The notes under the pieces were generated by a model that worked only from the letters and a program-made list of their open reading frames with translations, was not told where the DNA came from and ran no database searches. Source: an uncultured Barnesiella sp. (GTDB taxonomy: Bacteria > Bacteroidota > Bacteroidia > Bacteroidales > Barnesiellaceae_A). From it: a DNA stretch of 15,100 nucleotides. A program made the translations under genes and the position numbers. This document shows positions 1 to 6,768 of the stretch, in pieces (positions within the stretch are counted from its first letter, which is position 1; each line of letters starts with the position of its first letter). The stretch lies in assembly GCA_904502265.1 (NCBI GenBank), contig CAJGDT010000018.1, forward strand, positions 1 through 15,100. Direction: 5' to 3'.

Positions 1-1844
1 ACATCCTTTATAATATAAGCCTCGTAGGTAACACCCGGGGTGAGGAACGAGAAGTCGATGTGAATGTCGCGACTATATTGGGTGTGTTGGTTGTCCATCT
101 TGTTCATGGCGCCTACCCACCACTCTTGACCCTTGCGACGAGCCATGATGATGTACTCGCTCATTTCGCCGGCGAGGGGAAGTGTCTCGTCCCATACAGT
201 GGGCACTCGCTTGAGCCACTCCATGATGTCGGGAACTTTCTCGTACTCGGTGGGCGAATCGCTGACAAAGCCCAGTGTCTGGTGGAAGACAACGTACATA
301 GCCATGCCGTTGGCGCGTGTACCGGTGCAGTCGGGGCGACCTGTGGGCTTGATAGAGAAGCGACGATAGGTACAGTTGCTGAGCATACCGGGGGTAGCAT
401 CGGCTGCACCACCAAGCATGCGCAAGAAGGGCCATTCGACCATATATGTGGGGTTGCATGTGCGATCCCACTTATTGTTTTCAAGTCCATGCACAGCCTC
501 GTAGCTGATGATGTTGGGGTAGGTGCGATGCAAACCTGTGGGCTTGGGGCATCCGTGCATGAGAAGCAGTAGCTGACGCTTGGCTGTCATCTCGGCCATT
601 TGAGCCAACCAATTGATAGCCACTTGGTCGTCGCGAGCAATGAAATCGACCTTTATACCCGAGATGCCGTATTTCTTGAAGCGATCGAGGCGAGCCTCGT
701 CTTGCAACATCATGTTGTAGAAGTCCCAAACAAAAATCTTTACGTTGCGTTCGGCTGCATATTGGCAGAGGGCGGCGATGTACGACTCGTCCCATCCTGC
801 ATCGCAACACATGTATTCAAGGCCATATTCGGCACAGAAATCAACCCAATATTTAAAGAGTTCAAGACTACGAGGATTGTCGGGGCCATTGGGAATGTCG
901 ACACCTTCCAACACACCATCAACAAGCCAGTCGAAGCCTGTCTTGCCACCTTTAATCCACGATGTGTCGGTGAGCTTTTGCTCATCGGCCAGCATGTACA
1001 CGAGGTCGTTGTTGAGCAACTCAACGTCGGCACGCGACACGATGATACCACGCCAAGGATACTCGCGGTTACCCACGGTACGGGCAATGTATTCGTAGCG
1101 TGTAAGTACGCGTTGGTCGTCGTAGATACTGCCGTTGTTGGTTGTCTTGGGGTAGCAAGCGTATTTACCTACTAAGTGACCATTTCCGTTGCTTTGCAAG
1201 AACATGCCGGGGAAGTCGTCGATGTCCGACTCGATGATTGTGAGCCCCAATCCGGTGTCCTCGTACTTAATCATCATGGGGTTGACACTGAACTTGCCGG
1301 CGGGAACGTCGGCTACAGAGTTGTAGCGTACGTATGATAGCTCCCATTGATTCATGGCAGCAGGAGCCTCAGAGAACCATACAGCGGGAGTACCGGTGAA
1401 GGTGAAGTCGACCAACTCATTGTTGACGATAACGCTTTCGTCGTCAATGTTAGTTACCATGCGCCATGCTACACCTTCGTTGTAAGCGCGACAGATAAGG
1501 CTGAAATTGCCCATGTCGAGTGTCATTTCGTTGAAGTTCTCGTGAATCGAGGGTTGTTCTCCTTCGATAACGATGATGTCGCCTTCGACATGTCGACGCT
1601 CAACATTCGACACACTTGCGTTGTTGCCTACCGCTCCTATACCACGCATGTCGAGTCCGACAGTGGTGCGTGCATAAGTAACGTCGTCGACAGCTACCGA
1701 TACATAAAGGCTATCACCCGGAGTAACAATAAGATTGATTGTTGCATCGGGTGAAGATACTTGATATGTATCGTTGTTGTTAGCCATGCAGAGGGGCATG
1801 GCTAACAACAACGCGCAGTATGTCAATATCTTGTGCAGATTCAT
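1..1844 (-). CDS. GH97 family glycoside hydrolase, retaining type, probable alpha-galactosidase (3' end cut off)
   Basis: The frame is open from an ATG at 1844 to the left window edge, giving 614 codons; GH97 enzymes are usually about 650-700 residues, so only the C-terminal tail should be missing. The first ~21 residues look like a signal peptide (hydrophobic CALLLAMPLCMA), so a periplasmic enzyme is likely. An N-terminal beta-sandwich region is followed from about residue 290 by the (beta/alpha)8 barrel, with DAGWDESY near residue 340. The strand motif GIKVDF places Asp400 where retaining GH97 enzymes carry their nucleophile, and Glu449 in SYEAVHGLE fits the acid/base. Inverting members such as SusB lack this Asp, so alpha-galactosidase is favoured over SusB-like alpha-glucosidase; that is inference from the family. 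The start lies 11 bases after the GH36 stop, so the two genes are surely cotranscribed. No Shine-Dalgarno sequence is seen. Confidence 0.88.
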   Translation of the reverse strand, partial: MNLHKILTYCALLLAMPLCMANNNDTYQVSSPDATINLIVTPGDSLYVSVAVDDVTYARTTVGLDMRGIGAVGNNASVSNVERRHVEGDIIVIEGEQPSIHENFNEMTLDMGNFSLICRAYNEGVAWRMVTNIDDESVIVNNELVDFTFTGTPAVWFSEAPAAMNQWELSYVRYNSVADVPAGKFSVNPMMIKYEDTGLGLTIIESDIDDFPGMFLQSNGNGHLVGKYACYPKTTNNGSIYDDQRVLTRYEYIARTVGNREYPWRGIIVSRADVELLNNDLVYMLADEQKLTDTSWIKGGKTGFDWLVDGVLEGVDIPNGPDNPRSLELFKYWVDFCAEYGLEYMCCDAGWDESYIAALCQYAAERNVKIFVWDFYNMMLQDEARLDRFKKYGISGIKVDFIARDDQVAINWLAQMAEMTAKRQLLLLMHGCPKPTGLHRTYPNIISYEAVHGLENNKWDRTCNPTYMVEWPFLRMLGGAADATPGMLSNCTYRRFSIKPTGRPDCTGTRANGMAMYVVFHQTLGFVSDSPTEYEKVPDIMEWLKRVPTVWDETLPLAGEMSEYIIMARRKGQEWWVGAMNKMDNQHTQYSRDIHIDFSFLTPGVTYEAYIIKD

Positions 1845-1855
1845 TTGTTATGTCG

Positions 1856-4036
1856 TTATTCGGCTGTAAGACGGATAATCTTACTTTCAAATTGGTTGTA
1901 CATGGGGAAACGGATACCGTATTTCATCAAGTATTCGCCTGTGAACGACTTGCCTTCCAAACTGTTGAACCAAGACCATTTGTTAGGTTCTTTATTCAAC
2001 TCGTTGAGGCGGTAGGTCTTGTTGGGATCCAAGCCCTTGAGGTACAATACTTGGTTGTTACCACCGTTGATAACCTTCTCGAGGAGGTATGTAAATACTA
2101 CAGCGTCGTTTTGATCTTCGCTCACATACATCATAGCTGTACGGGGGTTGGTGTAGGGCGAGAGTAGACGATAGAGGTCGCCATGTTGAACGATTTCGCG
2201 GAAAGTATAGTACTCTTTGATAGCATTCTTTGAGAACTCTTTCTCCTCGGGGGTCATGTTCATAGGTTGAACATCCATACCCAACTTGGCCGACATAGCT
2301 ACATCGAAACGGAACTTGAGGGGTGTTACACGACCTGTTTGGTGGCAGGGTGATGCACTCACGTGGCTGGCCAATGCCATAGCGGGGAAGAATTGAGTAG
2401 TACCCCATTGGATGAAGATGCGGTTGTAGGCGTCGGTGTTGTCGCTAATCCAGAACTCATCGAAGTAGCGGAGTGAAGCATAGTCGATGCGGCCACCACC
2501 ACCAGAGCAGAGCATGATAGAAACTTCGGGGTGGTTGGCGCGAACGCGCTCAAATACGCTGTAAAGACCACGAACGTACTCAATCCACAAGTGTGATTGC
2601 TTGTCGGGGCTGAGGAAGAATGAGCCAGAGTTGGTCACGAAGCGGTTGCAGTCCCACTTAACGTATGCGATACCGGGATTTTCTTTGAGAGTGTTGTCGA
2701 CAACCGAGAATACATAGTCTTGTACTTTGGGGTTGCACAAGTCGAGGATGAGCTGGTTGCGGCTGAGGTCAATCTCGCGGTTGGGTTGAGTAATTACCCA
2801 TTCGGGGTGTTTCTCATAGAGTTCGCTGCGGGGGTTAACCATCTCGGGCTCCAACCAAATACCAAATTTGATGCCGTTGCGAGTAGCCTCTTCAACGAGG
2901 TAACCAATACCGTTGGGCAATTTTTTGCTGTTTACCATCCAGTCACCAAGTCCGGCGTCGTCGTTGTTGCGGGGATGTTTCTCACCAAACCATCCGTCGT
3001 CGAGCAAGAACAATTCGAAGCCCATGTCGGCAGCGTCACCAATGATTTTAGTAAGAATCTCTTCGTTGAAGTCGAAGTATGTTGCCTCCCAGTTGTTGAG
3101 CAATGTAGTGCGAGTGCGGTCGCCACGCCAGATACCATACTTCTTAGCCCAACGGTGGAAGTTGCGAGTTACGTCGCCTGTACCGTTGCTTGAGTATGAG
3201 TAGAGCATCTTAGGAGTCTCAAATACTTCATTTTTGGCCAATTGGTATTGACCGGCAAATGAGTTAATACCACAAATAACGTGAAGATTATCGAGGTTAT
3301 CTACGTCGAAAGTGAGTTTCCAGCTACCGGGCCATGCCAAAGTACCACCAACTACACGGCCGGCGTCCTCTTGTGCCGGTGCGTCGAGACCCAAAAGGAA
3401 GCATGCGTGAGCGTGTTGGTTAGAGCGAACACCCAGTTTCGACTCAAGCGACTTGATGCCACGAGTCAATTGCATCTCGGTCATGTGCATCTCGTCGGCC
3501 CACTCGCCGTAGAATTGTGTGAGATAGTAATTCTTCTCTTGGAAGAAGAGGTGCGATGATGCATAGTTGTAGAGCATTACAGGCTTCTTCTCGGTGTGTT
3601 TGATAACACTCCAGGCCTCAATCACGTTTTCCTTTTGGTAGGCGTTGAAGCACAAGGTAACGTTGAAGGGGAAGTATGAGTCGCGAAGCTCGATTTCGGT
3701 GTGTTCGATGCCTTCTGCCGATACCTCTGTTTTGTGTGAAACGTATACCAATTCGGTAGAAGTATTGCCATCGGCATGTACTGCACGAAGTGCGGGCTCA
3801 TTAACGTATGAGGTACCAAAAGTGGGGTATGCGTCGTGTTTGGTCATTTGCGCGAATTGTGCGTTATCACCCATCGATTCGCCAAAATAGCATTGACGTA
3901 ATTTGTTTTTTTTATCAACCTTGTAAATCAGTTGAATGTCGTTTGTAGAAATTGTAACTACTTTTTCTGCTGCGCGTGATGCGAAAGCGGTAAAAGCTAA
4001 GATAATTGATAGCAAAAATGTGATGTTGCGTGTCAT
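1856..4036 (-). CDS. GH36 alpha-galactosidase, exported
   Basis: A complete 726-residue protein with the size and layout of bacterial GH36 alpha-galactosidases: signal peptide (residues 1-22, ending ASRAA), beta-sandwich to about residue 310, (beta/alpha)8 barrel to about 640, and a small C-terminal beta domain. Family motifs are intact: LFLLDDGWFG (342-351), GIWLEPEMVNP (392-402), YVKWDCNR with nucleophile Asp462, CSGGGGRID (510-518) and SDNTDAYNR with acid/base Asp532. The 70-residue spacing between the two catalytic aspartates fits the family. The enzyme should release terminal alpha-1,6- (possibly alpha-1,3-) linked galactose with retention of configuration, in the periplasm. The gene follows GH95 after 121 bases that contain a candidate promoter and a 21-bp-phased direct repeat, so it may be transcribed both from the GH95 promoter and from its own. 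GH97 follows directly. Confidence 0.95.
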   Translation of the reverse strand: MTRNITFLLSIILAFTAFASRAAEKVVTISTNDIQLIYKVDKKNKLRQCYFGESMGDNAQFAQMTKHDAYPTFGTSYVNEPALRAVHADGNTSTELVYVSHKTEVSAEGIEHTEIELRDSYFPFNVTLCFNAYQKENVIEAWSVIKHTEKKPVMLYNYASSHLFFQEKNYYLTQFYGEWADEMHMTEMQLTRGIKSLESKLGVRSNQHAHACFLLGLDAPAQEDAGRVVGGTLAWPGSWKLTFDVDNLDNLHVICGINSFAGQYQLAKNEVFETPKMLYSYSSNGTGDVTRNFHRWAKKYGIWRGDRTRTTLLNNWEATYFDFNEEILTKIIGDAADMGFELFLLDDGWFGEKHPRNNDDAGLGDWMVNSKKLPNGIGYLVEEATRNGIKFGIWLEPEMVNPRSELYEKHPEWVITQPNREIDLSRNQLILDLCNPKVQDYVFSVVDNTLKENPGIAYVKWDCNRFVTNSGSFFLSPDKQSHLWIEYVRGLYSVFERVRANHPEVSIMLCSGGGGRIDYASLRYFDEFWISDNTDAYNRIFIQWGTTQFFPAMALASHVSASPCHQTGRVTPLKFRFDVAMSAKLGMDVQPMNMTPEEKEFSKNAIKEYYTFREIVQHGDLYRLLSPYTNPRTAMMYVSEDQNDAVVFTYLLEKVINGGNNQVLYLKGLDPNKTYRLNELNKEPNKWSWFNSLEGKSFTGEYLMKYGIRFPMYNQFESKIIRLTAE

Positions 4037-4083
4037 ATTGTATTTTTTAAAATATTTATCTCTTTTTGGGTTTTATAACTATG

Positions 4084-4091
4084 CAAATAAA
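4084..4091 (-). promoter_or_regulatory. candidate -7 element of a GH36 promoter
   Basis: On the minus strand this reads TTTATTTG, seven of the eight bases allowed by TAnnTTTG. No good -33 TTTG lies 18-20 bases upstream; instead the proximal half of a 21-bp-phased repeat begins 20 bases upstream. That would suit a promoter needing an activator. The start of transcription would fall near 4077, leaving about 40 untranslated bases before GH36. Confidence 0.35.
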
Positions 4092-4111
4092 GCATTTTCA
4101 AATATTGTGTA

Positions 4112-4148
4112 AAATGGACAAAAACATTATTTAAATGGATAAAAACAC
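4112..4148. repeat. 21-bp-phased direct repeat upstream of GH36 (candidate HTCS operator)
   Basis: Two 16-base units, AAATGGACAAAAACAT (4112-4127) and AAATGGATAAAAACAC (4133-4148), differ at two positions and start exactly 21 bases apart, about two turns of the helix. AraC-type proteins often bind direct repeats with this phasing. The promoter-side unit sits about where the -33 box of the candidate GH36 promoter should be. The repeat is plainly visible; that the HTCS binds it is inference. Confidence 0.6.
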
Positions 4149-4157
4149 TCTGTGCTT

Positions 4158-6560
4158 TTATTGAAAATAGTATTTTATTTCACATTTATCGTTCTTGTGC
4201 AGTGTTACCGATAGCAACCCATCGGTAATTGTGGGTGTGCTGGTTTCTGCCCCATTTATCAGTACTTTCAATTTGCAATCATTGGGTGTTAAAATATTGA
4301 AGTTGTTGTCGCATGTAGCTGTGAGTGTGGCTGTTGTTAGCTTGCCATTGTGCCAATTTGCCGAAACTACACCTCCACCTCTGACGCATAGGCCCTCGAA
4401 AGAACCAGTATTCCATTCGTCGGGCAGTGCAGGGATAAACTCGATGTACCCTTTGTGACTTTGCAGTAGCATTTCGGCTACAGCTGCAGCACCGGCCATG
4501 TTGCCGTCGGGGCAGAATATATCTCCCTCGGCTCCTGCAATGCCGGCAGGGGATATTGTGAACAGATTCTCGCGCGACAATTCGGTGAGCAGGGTCGTGA
4601 GCGATTCTTGTGCATTGTTGCCTTCTTTTAGTCGTGCGTAGTAGCATATAGTATTGGATCTACTCCATTCGGTGTCCTCCCAACCCGGTGCGTTGAGGCG
4701 GTTTTCGATTGCCACTCGACAGGCTTGCTCCAGTTCGGGGGAGTTGATTTGGGCATAGGGATATAGTCCCAGCAAGTGCGATGTGTGGCGGTGGTTGGGC
4801 TGACGCTCTTCGTAATCAATCAACCACTCTTGCAATTGTCCTTTACTACCGATGAGGTAGGGCGGTAATTGGCTGATTGCCTGACGTAGTGTGTCGGCAA
4901 ATGCACGGTCGTAGTTGTACTGCTCACTAACGTTGATAAGTGCGCTGAATAGTTCGTATGTTAGTGTGCGATCGACGGTGGGCATCATTGTGAGGCAGTA
5001 TCCGCCACCATTGTATGTAAAGCTGTTCTCCGGTGATATTGAAGGGCCGGTTACCAAGTATTCGGTGTTGGGATAAGGTGTTAAGTAGTCCAAGAGGAAT
5101 TGTGCATTCTCTTTCAGTATGGGATATGCTTCGTTGAGCATAAAGAGGCTGTCTTGTGTGAAGCGGTGGTGTTCCACCATTTGCAGGGCTAACCATGTGC
5201 CCCCTGTAGGGAATGCGCCCCACCAATATGCTCCGCTGCAAGGGGTGTGCCCCCAGGCGTTGGCTGTTGTGTGGGCTGTCCAGCCTCTTGTGTCATACAT
5301 GGCGCGAACGGTTTTTCGTCCGGGTTCTACCAATGAGGCTGTATAGTTGAATAATGGCTTGTTGCACTCCGACAAGTTGCATACGTTGGCATGCCAGTAG
5401 TTTTGTTGTGTGTTGATATCTAAGTGATAATCGCAGGTCCACGCCATGTTGCAAGCCAGGTTGTCGTTCCAGACACCTTGTAGATTGAGTGGTAGTGGCG
5501 AGTCTTCGCGTGAGCCGGCTATAAGCAAATATCGGCCGTATTGCATGAAAAGAACGGCCAGTGCATTGTCTTCTTTGCCCTCAGCGAGGAGTCTTAGCCT
5601 GTCGTCGGTGGGAATTAGTGACTTCTTGCTATCTCCCAGGTCGAGTGATACTCTTGAAAATAAATGCTTATGGTCGTTGATGTGTGTGCGCAATAGTTCA
5701 TCGTACGACTGCTGCAGGGCTGCATCAATATGATTTGATGCAGCTGCAGCATAGTCATCGCACGAATAGTCGGTGTTGAGGTCGTAGTATATTACGGCCT
5801 CGTCGGCATTGCGTACCTGTAGAGTATTTTCATTAAAACCACAAATACCACCAACAGTTTCTACCTGTACGATGCCGGCGTAATTAACACCGAGCGACTC
5901 GACCGTCTCAGTAGAGCCGCTAATAACAATCTTATTACCAATTATACCTATGTTTGCTTGTTTCTCGGGCTGTAACGATAAATCGAAATCGATGGCTTGG
6001 GATTTATCGCTTTTAATTCTCATGACCATTACCTGTGCGGGATTTGAGCAGAATGCCTCGCGCTGATATAACGTATCGCCAATGAGGTACTCGACTTTTA
6101 TGAGGGCATTATTCAAATCGAGGCTACGTTTGTAATGGGTGTATTGTGAAGAATGATTGAATCGTAAATTCATATTGCCAACAGGAATGTGGGTGCCAAA
6201 TTTTTCGGCGCGTCCTACGCAATAGCGACCTGCTATGTCGTGTAGCTTGTTGTAGTCGTTGGCAAAAAAAGCAGCGCGCATTTCGGCCAAATGCTCGGCG
6301 CCACCTTGGGGGTCTTGGTTTTCGTCCCGACCACCTGTCCAAAAAGTTATTTCGTTGAGTGCAATTGTTTCGTTGTCTACCCCACCATACACCATCATGC
6401 CGAGTCGTCCATTTCCTATGGGTAGTGCTTTCATCCATTCGTCGGCCGGTTCATCATACCACAATACGAGGTCATTGTGCTCGTTGTTTGTCGAACAAGA
6501 TACAAGCGCAAATAAGGTGGTAAAAATGGCTGTAATTTTTGAGATGAAATTGTGTGTCAT
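4158..6560 (-). CDS. GH95 glycoside hydrolase (alpha-L-fucosidase family), lipoprotein
   Basis: An 800-residue protein. The N-terminus has a signal peptide ending in a lipobox (LVSC, Cys22), so it should be membrane-anchored, probably in the outer membrane. Family hallmarks: PADEWMKALPIGNGRLG (38-54), NLQGVWND (359-366), HLDINTQQNYW (379-389), SPEN (509-512), RHTSHLLGLYP (591-601) and PDGNMAGAAAVAEMLLQSH (684-702). By recall of Bifidobacterium AfcA, Glu511 would be the general acid, Asp685 and Asn383 would help activate water, and His379 matches the residue linked to fucose rather than L-galactose specificity. Asp381 stands where AfcA has a second Asn. The likely reaction is inverting removal of terminal alpha-1,2-L-fucose; alpha-L-galactosidase remains possible. 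It is the first enzyme gene after the HTCS and precedes GH36. Confidence 0.92.
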   Translation of the reverse strand: MTHNFISKITAIFTTLFALVSCSTNNEHNDLVLWYDEPADEWMKALPIGNGRLGMMVYGGVDNETIALNEITFWTGGRDENQDPQGGAEHLAEMRAAFFANDYNKLHDIAGRYCVGRAEKFGTHIPVGNMNLRFNHSSQYTHYKRSLDLNNALIKVEYLIGDTLYQREAFCSNPAQVMVMRIKSDKSQAIDFDLSLQPEKQANIGIIGNKIVISGSTETVESLGVNYAGIVQVETVGGICGFNENTLQVRNADEAVIYYDLNTDYSCDDYAAAASNHIDAALQQSYDELLRTHINDHKHLFSRVSLDLGDSKKSLIPTDDRLRLLAEGKEDNALAVLFMQYGRYLLIAGSREDSPLPLNLQGVWNDNLACNMAWTCDYHLDINTQQNYWHANVCNLSECNKPLFNYTASLVEPGRKTVRAMYDTRGWTAHTTANAWGHTPCSGAYWWGAFPTGGTWLALQMVEHHRFTQDSLFMLNEAYPILKENAQFLLDYLTPYPNTEYLVTGPSISPENSFTYNGGGYCLTMMPTVDRTLTYELFSALINVSEQYNYDRAFADTLRQAISQLPPYLIGSKGQLQEWLIDYEERQPNHRHTSHLLGLYPYAQINSPELEQACRVAIENRLNAPGWEDTEWSRSNTICYYARLKEGNNAQESLTTLLTELSRENLFTISPAGIAGAEGDIFCPDGNMAGAAAVAEMLLQSHKGYIEFIPALPDEWNTGSFEGLCVRGGGVVSANWHNGKLTTATLTATCDNNFNILTPNDCKLKVLINGAETSTPTITDGLLSVTLHKNDKCEIKYYFQ

Positions 6561-6606
6561 GGTATAGGTGCTTGGTCTTATTGTTATATTGAGGCATATA
6601 ACAATG

Positions 6607-6614
6607 CAAAATTA
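6607..6614 (-). promoter_or_regulatory. candidate -7 element of the GH95 promoter
   Basis: The minus strand reads TAATTTTG, a full match to TAnnTTTG. The -33 region lacks TTTG at the usual spacing, as expected for an activator-dependent promoter. Transcription would begin near 6600, about 40 bases before the GH95 ATG, and could continue through GH36 and GH97. Confidence 0.5.
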
Positions 6615-6632
6615 CACTCAATATCATGCGCG

Positions 6633-6648
6633 AGATGGTAACAAACTT
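6633..6648. promoter_or_regulatory. possible degenerate HTCS half-site before GH95
   Basis: On the minus strand AAGTTTGTTACCATCT matches 11 of 16 positions of the GH36 unit ATGTTTTTGTCCATTT. It starts 18 bases upstream of the -7 element, close to the 20 bases seen before GH36. No clear second unit lies 21 bases further upstream (about 8 of 16), so this is a weak call. Confidence 0.3.
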
Positions 6649-6700
6649 GTCTAAGATTTACACATTTGTATCATTTTGGCTCTTTGAATGGTTGTTTTAG

Positions 6701-6740
6701 TACAAATGTTATATTCGTGATACAAATGTTGCATTCGTGT
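6701..6740. repeat. tandem 20-bp direct repeat between the HTCS gene and GH95
   Basis: TACAAATGTTATATTCGTGA (6701-6720) is followed at once by TACAAATGTTGCATTCGTGT (6721-6740); 17 of 20 bases agree. An inverted ACATTTGTA also stands at 6662-6670. The block lies about 90-130 bases upstream of the GH95 -7 element. It may be a regulator site, but no protein can be assigned from sequence. Confidence 0.7.
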
Positions 6741-6757
6741 AAGAATGCAACATTTGT
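6722..6757. repeat. perfect 15-bp inverted repeat just after the HTCS stop codon
   Basis: ACAAATGTTGCATTC (6722-6736) and GAATGCAACATTTGT (6743-6757) are exact reverse complements around a 6-base loop. On the HTCS message the stem begins 11 bases after the stop codon. It could be a transcription end or mRNA-stabilising hairpin, but no T run follows on either strand. Its left arm is also the second unit of the tandem repeat, so it may instead be an operator. Confidence 0.7.
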
Positions 6758-6768
6758 GCGATTGTAGG

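Noticed and set aside
600..1175. Open frame of 191 codons on the plus strand inside the GH97 gene
   Set aside because: It lies opposite the conserved barrel region of GH97 and has no family features.
1779..1844. Lipoprotein signal in GH97 (LAMPLC)
   Set aside because: Pro and Leu before the Cys do not fit a lipobox; an ordinary signal peptide is more likely.
6722..6757. Calling the 15-bp palindrome an ordinary intrinsic terminator of the HTCS gene
   Set aside because: The stem is AT-rich and no T run follows on either strand, so I list it as a repeat with open function.
6662..6757. CRISPR-like array
   Set aside because: The repeat units are short, abut or invert, and have no regular spacers or cas genes nearby.
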